Below are positions 1 to 7,144 of a DNA stretch of 15,002 bases, piece after piece. The notes beneath the pieces were generated by a model. That model was given only the letters and a program-made list of their open reading frames with translations, did not search any database and was not told where the DNA came from. The DNA is from an uncultured Clostridium sp. (GTDB lineage Bacteria; Bacillota; Clostridia; Clostridiales; Clostridiaceae). The DNA lies in NCBI RefSeq assembly GCF_937920395.1, contig NZ_CALEVF010000121.1:1-15002 (forward strand), read 5' to 3'. A program made the translations under genes and the position numbers. How positions within the stretch are numbered: position 1 is the first letter of the stretch; each line of letters starts with the position of its first letter.

Positions 1-79
1 TAATTGAAACACCAAGAAATAAAGCCATAAATATAACTAATGGTAACAATGCAATAGCACTACCTTTTTTTTCATCCAT
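1..79 (-). CDS. NhaC-like Na+/H+ antiporter, N-terminal fragment (gene runs off the window)
   Basis: The minus strand from the ATG at 79 reads MDEKKGSAIALLPLVIFMAL and continues FLGVSI to the window edge, so only about 26 residues are visible. A short charged N-terminus followed at once by a hydrophobic helix is what clostridial NhaC-type sodium/proton antiporters look like, and the wording 'KKGSAIALLPLVIF' resembles that family. The start is well supported by an AGGAGG sequence at about 91-97, 11-12 bases upstream. The function rests on the first helix only; another polytopic transporter with a similar N-terminus remains possible. Confidence 0.55.
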   Translation of the reverse strand, partial: MDEKKGSAIALLPLVIFMALFLGVSI

Positions 80-244
80 TATTTTAAATACCTCCTCTTA
101 TATAAGTTTCACTACAATTGATATTAGCATTTATTATGTCAAAACATTTTAGAAGGTATGGTAGCCTTTAATATGTGAATAACCCTATTCTAATTATAAT
201 CTATTGAATGTAATTTTAGGGCTTGTTTTATTGATTGCATGTAT
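80..244. other. Intergenic region upstream of the antiporter
   Basis: This AT-rich stretch holds the 5' untranslated region of the minus-strand antiporter gene. A TTGACA hexamer is present on the minus strand (plus-strand TGTCAA at 137-142), but the hexamers at 16-19 bases further on match a -10 box poorly, so I do not call a promoter. No ORF or strong hairpin was seen. Confidence 0.3.
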
Positions 245-484
245 TTATTTAATACGTTTTAATTTTATATCATAATGATTTTTATATTGTTTCATGCGAG
301 GATCATTTTTAAAATAACTCTCGTACATTCCTCTAGCTACGTTTGCAGCATCAGAGCCATAACCACCATCAAATATAACTATAGATATTGCAATTTTAGG
401 GTTCTTTGCGGGTGCATAACCTACATACCAAGCATAATCTCCTCTACCAATTTTATTTTGTACTTCAGGTTTTGTGAATTGTGC
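245..484 (-). pseudogene. C-terminal remnant of a class B penicillin-binding protein (transpeptidase)
   Basis: Read on the minus strand, 484 to 245 encodes about 79 residues starting AQFTKPEVQNKIGRGDYAW, followed by YVGYAPAKNPKIAISIVIF, a Gly-rich stretch, and ARGMYESYF, ending at TAA (247-245). This is the C-terminal end of the transpeptidase domain of PBP2/FtsI-like enzymes, where KTGTAQ is followed by 'HAWFVGYAPADNPKIA'. The reading frame upstream of Ala-Gln is closed by TGA at 487-485, so the fragment begins within the KTGTAQ motif and lacks the catalytic serine, the SxN motif and everything before. There is no start codon or ribosome binding site. It cannot be a functional enzyme. The plus-strand ORF overlapping it is an antisense artefact. 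Confidence 0.85.
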
Positions 485-551
485 TCATATGTAGAAATAA
501 CAAAATAAACGGAATATTTTAAGGTCAAGAACTTTATTTAATAGAAAATGT

Positions 552-557
552 TATAAT
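552..557 (+). promoter_or_regulatory. Candidate -10 box for the leader ORF/histidine kinase unit
   Basis: A consensus TATAAT lies 37 bases before the micro-ORF start at 594 and is the only good -10 match in this gap. The sequence at the matching -35 distance is poor (GAACTT at 529-534), so the promoter assignment is tentative. Confidence 0.35.
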
Positions 558-593
558 AAGTTTAAAGTATGAAGTTTTAAGGAGCAAAATATT

Positions 594-632
594 ATGATAA
601 ATAAGATAAGTCTAGATTTAAGTAGTATTTAA
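594..632 (+). CDS. 12-residue micro-ORF (possible leader peptide) abutting the histidine kinase
   Basis: An ATG at 594 is preceded by AAGGAG at 579-584 with a 9-base gap, the only convincing Shine-Dalgarno sequence in this region. It encodes MINKISLDLSSI and stops with TAA at 630-632, leaving four bases before the ATG of the kinase gene at 637. The kinase start itself has no Shine-Dalgarno match; its upstream bases are TAGTATTTAATAAA. The arrangement suggests that ribosomes load on the micro-ORF and re-initiate on the kinase (translational coupling). That is inference. The peptide is not recognised, and chance occurrence of such a short ORF in AT-rich DNA cannot be excluded. Confidence 0.4.
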   Translation: MINKISLDLSSI

Positions 633-636
633 TAAA

Positions 637-1893
637 ATGAAAAAAATAAAATCTATTTTTATTATTGCTATAGTGGTTGCCTTGGCGTCCCAAGTTAGTA
701 TAAATTTTTTTGTGCCAGGATTTATAATAACCCTTTCTGTTGTTATATTACCTGTTTTTCTTTATTTTTATAAACAATTTAATCCTATAGAAATTCTTTT
801 TACAACTGGGATCATTTATCCACTTTATAGGGGAATGTTTTTATATTTAAGTACTAACAATTTTTATACTACTCTTGGGGTTATACGGACAGATGTATTG
901 TTTTATTTTTCATATGGTATATTATTTTATTTATTGTATTGGAAAAAGAAGAAGAAAGGCATTACTGACTTGTTTTTTTGTGCATTTTTATGTGATTTGT
1001 TTTCAAATATTATAGAAATAAGTGCAATACTTCATTTTAGAGGATACGGTTATTTAATGTTTCAAGATCTAGCAATTGTAGCATTTATAAGAGCTATAAT
1101 TTCAGTATGCATAATATTACTACTAAAACATTATAAGTCTTTACTAATAAAGGAAGAACATGAAGAAAGATATAGAAAATTAATTTTAATGACTTCAAGT
1201 ATGAAAAGCGAAATATATTTTATGAACAAAAATAATTCAGATATTGAAGATGTTATGAAAAAAGCATATCTACTTTACAAAACAATATCGCAGCAAAAGT
1301 ATCCTTCTGAACTAAAAAACCTTTCTCTTGATATAGCAAAAGACGTGCATGAAATAAAAAAAGATTATATAAGCGTTATAAAGGGTTTAGATGAAATGGT
1401 TGGTGAAAAAACAGATAATGTTAAAATGGATATTAAAGATATGGTAAATATTATTGGAATGGATGTAAGGGAATATATAAAAAGAAATAACTCTAATGTA
1501 AATTTAAAATTCGAAATAAAGAATAATTTTAATGTAGTGGAGCATTTTTATCTTGTTTGCATATTACGAAACCTTATTTACAATAGTATTGAGTCTATGG
1601 ATAAAACAAAAAATGGATATGTTAAAATTTTAATTTGTAAAAGCCAAGATGAGTGTATTCTTGTTGTATCTGATAATGGTAAAGGCATAAAAGAAAAAGA
1701 TATTGAGTATATATTCAATCCTGGATTCTCAACTAAATTCAACTGCGATACTGGTGACATTTGTAGGGGTATAGGACTTGCCCATGTAAAAGGTATTGTT
1801 AACGATATTTTTTCGGGTACTATAGATGTTCATTCCGTTATAGGAAAAGGGACTGAATTTGTTATAAAAATAAAACAAAATAAAATGGGCTAA
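637..1893 (+). CDS. Membrane sensor histidine kinase, GHKL/LytS-like type
   Basis: The protein has 418 residues. Residues 5-165 form several hydrophobic helices (about six) with short loops, a membrane sensor without a large extracellular domain. A cytosolic helical segment (170-260) follows, with a histidine at 238 in DVHEIKKDY that is the likely phosphoacceptor. The C-terminus is an HATPase_c domain: N-box RNLIYNSIES (Asn316), G1 box SDNGKGI (Asp346), F-box NPGFSTK and G2 box RGIGLAHVKGIV. It would autophosphorylate in response to an unknown membrane or extracellular cue. No response regulator gene is adjacent, so the partner is elsewhere. The start at 637 has no Shine-Dalgarno sequence and sits four bases after the micro-ORF stop, implying coupled translation. 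A strong hairpin terminator follows. The domain assignment is firm; the signal and target are unknown. Confidence 0.85.
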   Translation: MKKIKSIFIIAIVVALASQVSINFFVPGFIITLSVVILPVFLYFYKQFNPIEILFTTGIIYPLYRGMFLYLSTNNFYTTLGVIRTDVLFYFSYGILFYLLYWKKKKKGITDLFFCAFLCDLFSNIIEISAILHFRGYGYLMFQDLAIVAFIRAIISVCIILLLKHYKSLLIKEEHEERYRKLILMTSSMKSEIYFMNKNNSDIEDVMKKAYLLYKTISQQKYPSELKNLSLDIAKDVHEIKKDYISVIKGLDEMVGEKTDNVKMDIKDMVNIIGMDVREYIKRNNSNVNLKFEIKNNFNVVEHFYLVCILRNLIYNSIESMDKTKNGYVKILICKSQDECILVVSDNGKGIKEKDIEYIFNPGFSTKFNCDTGDICRGIGLAHVKGIVNDIFSGTIDVHSVIGKGTEFVIKIKQNKMG

Positions 1894-1910
1894 AATTTTT
1901 AGCGTTTTCC

Positions 1911-1964
1911 AAATATCTAATGATCTAAATATTTTTAATATTTAGATCATTAGATATTTTTTTG
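1911..1964 (+). terminator. Intrinsic terminator with a 23-bp perfect stem
   Basis: The arms 1911-1933 and 1937-1959 are perfectly complementary with a three-base TTT loop, followed by a T run at 1960-1963. The stem is almost entirely A/T except for four G:C pairs. It closes the histidine kinase unit. The perfect symmetry means it could also work in the other direction. Confidence 0.85.
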
Positions 1965-2024
1965 ATGTTAACTGAGTGTTTTTGAAATGTTGCTTATATA
2001 ATAAAAATGTAGAATGTTGTTTAT

Positions 2025-2054
2025 TGACATTATGATTTTAAATTAAAGTATAAG
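2025..2054 (+). promoter_or_regulatory. Candidate sigma-A promoter of the serine dehydratase operon
   Basis: A perfect TTGACA at 2025-2030 is followed after 18 bases by TATAAG at 2049-2054. It lies about 100 bases upstream of the sdaAB start, leaving room for a short 5' untranslated region. This region contains a small dyad, GTTTGA...TCAAAC, at about 2069-2088, whose role is unknown. Confidence 0.55.
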
Positions 2055-2152
2055 AAAACGGTTACTGGTTTGATTTAGAGCTCAAACTTCAAAAGAATAA
2101 CAAGCTTAAAAATATAAATTGTATTATATTGTGGAAAGGAGAAATACTTAAC

Positions 2153-2854
2153 ATGAAAAATTTTGGTGTCTTTGATATTATAGGTCCTATAATGATCGGT
2201 CCATCATCTTCTCATACAGCTGGTGCTGCTAAACTTGGTAAAATAGCAAAAACTATTGTCGGTGCTGATATAAAAAAGGTTACATTCTTACTTCATGGGT
2301 CTTTTGGTAAAACTTATAAAGGGCATGGAACTGATAGAGCACTAGTTGCCGGAATACTTGGAATGGAACCAAGTGATGATGATCTTAGAAATTCTATTTT
2401 AATTGCTGAAAGTAAAGGTTTAAAAATAAATTTTATTGAGTATGATCTTGGACAAGTACATCCAAATACAGTTAAATTTTTAATAACAGATATTAATAAT
2501 AATTATTTCGAAATAACGGGTTCGTCTATTGGTGGTGGCAATGTAGAAATAAATGAAATCAACGGAAATAGTGTTCTTATAACGGGTGAAAATCCTACTA
2601 TTATCACTTGTCATGATGATATTCCAGGAACAGTAGCAAAAGTGTCAGACCTTATTTATGAGGATAAAATTAATATTGCTTTTTTAAAACTTGTTAGATA
2701 CGAAAAAGGAAAATCTGCAACTATGACTTTTGAAGTAGATAGTACTATTCCCGCTTCTTTAGTAAAAGCTATAAAAAAAATTACAGGAATAAACAAAGTA
2801 ATAGTTATCAATCCAGAAACAAGGAGGAAACATAATGATCGCAAAGTCAGCTAG
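2153..2854 (+). CDS. sdaAB: L-serine dehydratase, iron-sulfur-dependent, beta subunit
   Basis: The 233-residue product is the beta chain of the two-subunit [4Fe-4S] L-serine dehydratase, which deaminates L-serine to pyruvate and ammonia in the cytosol. Recognisable elements are the N-terminal GPSSSHTAG motif (residues 16-24), GHGTDRALVAG (57-67), SIGGGN (125-130) and a C-terminal ACT domain from about 150 (HDDIPGTVAKVSDLI) to 220, as in clostridial enzymes. I chose the ATG at 2153 because AAAGGAG at 2134-2140 precedes it by 12 bases; the further upstream TTG at 2129 would put that site inside the gene. The 3' end overlaps sdaAA by 20 bases, and its last codons lie over the next ribosome binding site, so the two subunits are probably translationally coupled. 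Confidence 0.95.
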   Translation: MKNFGVFDIIGPIMIGPSSSHTAGAAKLGKIAKTIVGADIKKVTFLLHGSFGKTYKGHGTDRALVAGILGMEPSDDDLRNSILIAESKGLKINFIEYDLGQVHPNTVKFLITDINNNYFEITGSSIGGGNVEINEINGNSVLITGENPTIITCHDDIPGTVAKVSDLIYEDKINIAFLKLVRYEKGKSATMTFEVDSTIPASLVKAIKKITGINKVIVINPETRRKHNDRKVS

Positions 2855-3713
2855 TGAACTTATCCAAATATGTAAAACAAAAAATATCAAATTAAGTGAA
2901 TATGCAATAAATCTTGAAATTGAGCAAAAGGATAGCACGCGAGAAGAATTATTTCTACATATGAAAGAAACTCTTGATGTAATGAGGCGCGGTGCTCTTT
3001 CTGCAAGAGAAAAAGAAGTTTATTCATTAAGTGGTCTTATAGGTGGAGATGCTTATAAACTTCAAAAATACTTAGAATCAGGTAAATCACTTTTAGGAGA
3101 CACTGCTATAAAAGCTATGGCTATGGCGTTATCTTCTTCAGAAGTTAATAGTTCTATGGGTAAAATAGTAGCATGTCCAACAGCTGGATCATGTGGGATA
3201 CTTCCAGCCGTAATATTAACTGCTGGTGAAAAGCTTGGAAAAAGCACTTATGAAATGATGGAAGGATTATTTGCAGCTTCTGCAGTCGGTATGATTATTG
3301 GAATGAATGCAACCTTTGCAGGTGCAGAAGGTGGTTGTCAGTCAGAGTGTGGTTCTGCAGCTGCCATGGCCTCCGCTGCCGTTGTGGAAATGATGGGAGG
3401 AACACCAGAAATGAGTTTCAATGCTGGTGCCATCGTATTTAAAAATGTATTAGGACTTGTTTGTGATCCAGTTGCAGGACTCGTTGAAATTCCTTGTGCA
3501 AAAAGGAATGTAGCTGGTGCAATTAGTGCACTTTCTACCGCTGATTTAGTTATGGCTGGTGTTTCTTCAAAAATACCATTTGATGATACATTATCTGCAA
3601 TGTATAAAATTGGCATAGAATTACCAGCTTCTTTAAGAGAAACTGCTCTTGGTGGTCTTGCTATTACTAAAACTGGTCTAGCACTTAAAGATAAGGTATT
3701 TTCAAAAAAATAA
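2835..3713 (+). CDS. sdaAA: L-serine dehydratase, iron-sulfur-dependent, alpha subunit
   Basis: The 292-residue catalytic subunit carries the family signatures CPTAGSCGILPAV (114-126), EGGCQSECGSAAAMASAA (165-182) and CDPVAGLVEIPCAKRN (210-225). Cys168, Cys210 and Cys221 have the same spacing (42 and 11 residues) as the three cluster ligands known from the single-chain Legionella enzyme (Cys343, Cys385, Cys396), so they are the expected [4Fe-4S] ligands; the free iron site would bind and activate the serine hydroxyl. AAGGAGG at 2821-2827 precedes the ATG at 2835. The gene overlaps sdaAB by 20 bases and is followed after 27 bases by the EIIC-like gene. The oxygen-sensitive cluster fits an anaerobe. 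Length and motifs are intact. Confidence 0.96.
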   Translation: MIAKSASELIQICKTKNIKLSEYAINLEIEQKDSTREELFLHMKETLDVMRRGALSAREKEVYSLSGLIGGDAYKLQKYLESGKSLLGDTAIKAMAMALSSSEVNSSMGKIVACPTAGSCGILPAVILTAGEKLGKSTYEMMEGLFAASAVGMIIGMNATFAGAEGGCQSECGSAAAMASAAVVEMMGGTPEMSFNAGAIVFKNVLGLVCDPVAGLVEIPCAKRNVAGAISALSTADLVMAGVSSKIPFDDTLSAMYKIGIELPASLRETALGGLAITKTGLALKDKVFSKK

Positions 3714-3740
3714 TTTTGTAATTATAAGGAGGAAAATTAA

Positions 3741-4784
3741 ATGAATATTTTAATAGGAACTGGTCTTTTATTATTAGTTTTAGCTTTATTTACACTTTTT
3801 AGTTACAAAGCACCTCATGGAATGAAAGCTATGGGTGCACTAGCAAGTGCTGCCTGTGCAAGCTTTCTAGTTGAAGCTTTTCACTCTGCATTTTTTGGTG
3901 ATGTATTAAAGATAAAATTCTTAAAAGAAGTTGGGTTATCTAATGGTAGCTTAGGCGGAGTAGCCGCTGCAATACTTGTACCTTTAGCTCTTGGTGTTTC
4001 ACCAATATATGCAGTATTGCTTGGGCTATCTTGTTCTGGTCTTGGCATCATACCCGGATTTATAGCTGGATATTTTATGTCATCTGTAGTTAAATATCTA
4101 GAAAAGAAATTACCAGCGGGCTTAGACTTAATAGTTATAATTGTTTTTGCAGCTCCATTAACTAGATTTATAGGAAACTGTATGACTCCTATAGTAAATT
4201 CTACGTTATTAAATATCGGTAGAATTTTAACTTCTGCATCAACTTCTAGCCCAATAATAATGGGTATAGTGCTTGGAGGAACAATAACCGTTGTTGCCAC
4301 TGCACCTCTTAGTTCAATGGCTTTAACAGCAATGCTTGGGCTTACCGGTGCACCTATGGCTATAGGCGCATTATCAGTATTTGGTTCATCATTTATGAAT
4401 TTTGTATTATTTACAAGAATGAAATTTGGAAGTAAAAAAGATACAATTTCAGTAGCTATAGAACCTCTAACACAAGCTGATATAACCACAGCAAATCCCA
4501 TACCAATTTATGTGACTAATTTTATAGGTGGTTCTTTATGCGGAGTAATAATTGCATTAATGGGACTTATAAATAATACCCCCGGTACAGCAACCCCTAT
4601 AGCAGGGTTCGCAGTAATGTTTGCATATAATCCAGCTCCTAAAGTGCTAATAACAGCCTTAGGTTGTATTATAGTTAGTATCTTCAGTGGGTACATAGGA
4701 TCTATTATGTTTAAAAATTATAAAATACATACTGCTGCAGAAATTCGTGGAGAGATTACCCCTAATTTAGAAGAAGTCTCCTAA
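3741..4784 (+). CDS. EIIC-like polytopic membrane protein (PTS_EIIC_2/PfoR type), putative serine transporter
   Basis: The 347-residue product is almost wholly hydrophobic, with about nine or ten predicted membrane helices, many Gly/Ala-rich, and a short hydrophilic C-terminal tail (EIRGEITPNLEEVS). The style, with GSLGGVAAAILVPLALGVSP, APLTRFIGNCMTPIVNSTL and ATAPLSSMALTAMLGLTGAP, matches the family annotated as phosphotransferase system EIIC (PTS_EIIC_2), which includes the clostridial PfoR protein. No EIIA or EIIB partner is present. AAGGAGG at 3727-3733 gives a strong start, 27 bases after sdaAA, and the terminator follows at once, so it is the last gene of the serine dehydratase operon. 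From this position I infer a role in serine uptake or sensing; nothing in the sequence proves a substrate. Confidence 0.75.
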   Translation: MNILIGTGLLLLVLALFTLFSYKAPHGMKAMGALASAACASFLVEAFHSAFFGDVLKIKFLKEVGLSNGSLGGVAAAILVPLALGVSPIYAVLLGLSCSGLGIIPGFIAGYFMSSVVKYLEKKLPAGLDLIVIIVFAAPLTRFIGNCMTPIVNSTLLNIGRILTSASTSSPIIMGIVLGGTITVVATAPLSSMALTAMLGLTGAPMAIGALSVFGSSFMNFVLFTRMKFGSKKDTISVAIEPLTQADITTANPIPIYVTNFIGGSLCGVIIALMGLINNTPGTATPIAGFAVMFAYNPAPKVLITALGCIIVSIFSGYIGSIMFKNYKIHTAAEIRGEITPNLEEVS

Positions 4785-4812
4785 ATATCTACTTTTTAAA
4801 ACAGTATAAGCG

Positions 4813-4851
4813 AAGGTTGAGTTTACTTTTATGTAAAACTCAGCCTTTTTT
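4813..4851 (+). terminator. Intrinsic terminator of the sda operon
   Basis: The arms AAGGTTGAGTTTAC (4813-4826) and GTAAAACTCAGCCTT (4833-4847) pair with one G:T wobble and one bulge. They are followed by a T-rich run. It lies 28 bases after the EIIC-like stop codon. The minus-strand side lacks a U-run, so it is directional. Confidence 0.85.
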
Positions 4852-4866
4852 ATTTGTTATATAGAT

Positions 4867-5622
4867 TTATGTTTTGGTAAATTTTTCTACTGCATTACAC
4901 ATTAATTTATGCAAAATTACATTTGATTCTACCTTTTTCAAGGTAAGTCTACGCCCATACGTAAAATCACTATTTAGTGACTGAATTCTAACAACATCAC
5001 CTGTATGAGGTGCATCTATCATTTTACCATTTCCTACATATATTCCTACATGATGAGCAGGTTTACCGAAAAACACCAAATCTCCTGGTCTAAGATTTTC
5101 TCTAGATATAAGGACTCCTACATTTTGTTGCTCCTGTGATACCCTCGGCAATGTTATACCAAAATAAGAAAATACATATTGTGTAAATCCCGAGCAGTCA
5201 AAGCCCACCGGGCTTGTACCACCCCATACGTAAGGAACCCCAAGAAAATTTGCAGCATACTCTAAAATCGGATTTGAAGTAAAAGCAACAGAATTTCTTA
5301 TTTTTTCTTGTTCAGCTTTGTTTGTTAAATATGAAGAGTCTTTATTTTGTAATGCCTTGTCTATATTAGAATTGCCTTTTGTGGATACATTAAGAATTTG
5401 CCCTACTAAAATTAAATCATTTCGTTTATTATTAGCTTTCATTAAATCATTTAATGATTCCCCATGATCTCGCGCTATTACAGATAAACTATCCCCACTT
5501 TTCACAGTATAGGTATCAGTTGTTAATGTAGCTGCAAATAATTTTGCTGTTGTCATTTCTAAAATACCAATCGTGAATATTGATATTAATAAGATATATC
5601 TAAGCCTTTTAAATGTAATCAT
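4867..5622 (-). CDS. Secreted LysM-NlpC/P60 peptidoglycan endopeptidase
   Basis: The 251-residue protein has a basic N-terminus and hydrophobic core (residues 1-31, ending KLFAA) consistent with a Sec signal peptide. One LysM repeat (about 37-80, YTVKSGDSLSVIA to VGQILNVS) would bind glycan. After a short linker comes an NlpC/P60 domain (about 112-228) with the catalytic Cys143 in FDCSGF, His191 in HHVGIYVG and His206 as the third polar residue. Such enzymes cut the gamma-D-glutamyl-diamino acid bond in wall stem peptides. The start has an AGGAGG at 5628-5633, five bases from the ATG. The extra tail VESNVILHKLMCNAVEKF after the domain is unusual and of unknown function. The gene converges on the sda operon and appears to be a single-gene unit. 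Confidence 0.9.
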   Translation of the reverse strand: MITFKRLRYILLISIFTIGILEMTTAKLFAATLTTDTYTVKSGDSLSVIARDHGESLNDLMKANNKRNDLILVGQILNVSTKGNSNIDKALQNKDSSYLTNKAEQEKIRNSVAFTSNPILEYAANFLGVPYVWGGTSPVGFDCSGFTQYVFSYFGITLPRVSQEQQNVGVLISRENLRPGDLVFFGKPAHHVGIYVGNGKMIDAPHTGDVVRIQSLNSDFTYGRRLTLKKVESNVILHKLMCNAVEKFTKT

Positions 5623-5775
5623 TATATCCTCCTCGCGCTTCTAGTAATTATTATCAAGCATATTGCTATTTATTAGATAAGCTTCTATAAGATTTTATAC
5701 CAAATATTACCTATTAGAGAGTATGTCCAATAAATTATTATTTACTCACATTTGTAAATTTATATTTATAACGTA

Positions 5776-5810
5776 ATAAAAGAGATAGGTTAATTAAACA
5801 GCCTCTCTCT
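5776..5810 (-). terminator. Intrinsic terminator of the soluble histidine kinase gene
   Basis: On the minus strand the arms AGAGAGAGG (5810-5802) and CCTATCTCT (5789-5781) form a nine-base stem with one mismatch. A TTTATT tract follows. It lies about 50 bases past the kinase stop codon. Confidence 0.6.
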
Positions 5811-5862
5811 ATTGAACATAATAATATTTTATTTATACCTTTCAGTTATTAATATAAGAAAT

Positions 5863-6951
5863 CTACAAATAAATATCTGAAAGTTCCACTCGTATGCTTT
5901 GATTTTTACTTCTCATTTCGCTACTATATATCATATTTTCCTGAAGCACCTTTCCTGAAGGAAGCTGAACCGTAAACTTACTTCCTTTTCCATATTCACT
6001 TTCAACGTATATATTCCCACCAAGTAAATCTACAATGGACTTAACTAAACTTAAGCCAATACCTGTACCTTCCGTATTCCTTGATAATGATTTGTCTACC
6101 TGTTTAAATCTATCAAATATCATATTTAAATTTCCTTCTTCAATTCCTATGCCCTTATCTTTAACTGATATTTCAATAAATTCGTTCTTATCCTTAACGT
6201 CTACAACTATTTCATCACCTTCATCTGAAAATTTTATCGCATTTGATATAAGATTTAATACTATTCTCTCTATCTTTTCAATATCACACGCAATAATTCT
6301 TTCTTCTACATCCGTGTCAAAAATAATATTTAGCCCTTTACACTCAATCAAACTAGTTACAGACATCACTATTTCTTCAACAACTGTGATTATATTATTA
6401 TTTGATAAGTTCAATTTTAAAAAACCCGCATCAATCTTTGATAAATCAACTATATTATTGATAAGCTTAGATAATCTATAAGAATTTTGCTTGATTGATT
6501 CTATATATTTAGTGATTGACTTCTTATTATTATCTAATGAACCACTCTTACAATACATATCAAATAACTGAGCTGTTGAAAAAATAACATTTAATGGTGT
6601 TTTAAGTTCATGAGATATGTTAACAAGGAATTCTCCCTGTGCCTTATTCGCAATTATTAACTCTTTATTAGCGACAATTAACTCCGCTTCCCTGTCTGAT
6701 TTCTCTCCACTTTGAAATGCAAGCTCTTTATTAACGGTAATTAACTCTGCAGCCCTATTCGCTTTCTCTCTAATTTGAAAGGCAAGCTCTCTATTAACGA
6801 TAATTAACTCTGCTGCTCTGTCTGCTTTCTCTCCAATTTGAAAGGCAAGTTCTTTATTGGCGCTAAATACCTCTGCTACCATTTTTTCTATTGCTTCTTT
6901 AAGCCTTATCCCCATTTGCTTTGTTACCTGTCTGTAAAAAGAATCATTCAT
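5863..6951 (-). CDS. Soluble histidine kinase with a 21-residue triple repeat
   Basis: The 362-residue protein has no membrane helix and no recognisable PAS or GAF domain. Residues 1-33 are a helical N-terminus. Residues 34-96 are three successive 21-residue repeats beginning ELAFQ and ending NR/NK, then a partial unit ELIIANK. HisKA follows with SHELKTPLNVI (phosphoacceptor His114), and HATPase_c with N-box NLISNAIKF (Asn237), G1 KDKGIGI (Asp265), F-box FDRFKQVD and G2 GTGIGLSLV. The kinase core is intact. A 25-residue polar tail follows the ATPase domain. No receiver domain or response regulator is adjacent. TAG lies just upstream in frame, so 6951 is the first possible start; its own AAGGA is far away (about 14 bases), and a micro-ORF with a strong site overlaps it. 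The signal input is unknown. Confidence 0.88.
   Translation of the reverse strand: MNDSFYRQVTKQMGIRLKEAIEKMVAEVFSANKELAFQIGEKADRAAELIIVNRELAFQIREKANRAAELITVNKELAFQSGEKSDREAELIVANKELIIANKAQGEFLVNISHELKTPLNVIFSTAQLFDMYCKSGSLDNNKKSITKYIESIKQNSYRLSKLINNIVDLSKIDAGFLKLNLSNNNIITVVEEIVMSVTSLIECKGLNIIFDTDVEERIIACDIEKIERIVLNLISNAIKFSDEGDEIVVDVKDKNEFIEISVKDKGIGIEEGNLNMIFDRFKQVDKSLSRNTEGTGIGLSLVKSIVDLLGGNIYVESEYGKGSKFTVQLPSGKVLQENMIYSSEMRSKNQSIRVELSDIYL
6664..6852 (-). repeat. Three tandem 63-bp coding repeats in the histidine kinase
   Basis: Three contiguous in-frame units of exactly 63 bases encode ELAFQ-(I/S)-(G/R)-EK-x-(D/N)-R-x-AEL-I-x-x-N-(R/K). Each unit is 21 residues, or three heptads, so copies can be gained or lost without changing the coiled-coil register. 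A fourth, partial copy (ELIIANK) leads into the HisKA helix. Confidence 0.9.
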
Positions 6952-6988
6952 ATTCTATCATCATCCTTCGGTTTCTTTTTCCGTGCAT
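6944..6988 (-). CDS. 14-residue micro-ORF overlapping the start of the soluble kinase
   Basis: On the minus strand an ATG at 6988 has GAGGAG at 7001-6996 with a seven-base gap, far better than the site of the kinase. It encodes MHGKRNRRMMIEYE, a basic peptide, and stops with TGA at 6946-6944, overlapping the first eight bases of the kinase gene (ATG at 6951). This is a layout for stop-start translational coupling. The peptide itself is not recognised. Evidence that it is translated is limited to the Shine-Dalgarno sequence and the overlap. Confidence 0.4.
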   Translation of the reverse strand: MHGKRNRRMMIEYE

Positions 6989-7144
6989 TAATAAACTCCT
7001 CAATTAGTGATGTTAAAATACACTATACTTTTATTTAACATTTTACCATATATATGTTACATTATACATATTTCCCATAACATAAAAATCATATTATGAA
7101 TAGCTTGTAAGATATGCTCTATATTATTATTTTTAAGCAATAAA

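Noticed and set aside
275..508. Plus-strand ORF of 77 codons
   Set aside because: It is antisense to the penicillin-binding protein relic, whose minus-strand frame matches a known family.
3881..4501. Minus-strand ORF of 206 codons inside the EIIC-like gene
   Set aside because: It is fully antisense to a well-supported membrane protein gene with a strong ribosome binding site. Its translation has no recognisable family features.
6035..6481. Plus-strand ORF of 148 codons inside the soluble kinase gene
   Set aside because: It is antisense to the HisKA/HATPase region and is Ser/Ile-rich low-complexity, as expected of a shadow.
6664..6852. Regularly repeated 63-base units considered as a CRISPR-like array
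   Set aside because: The units are contiguous, without spacers, and in frame in a kinase gene.
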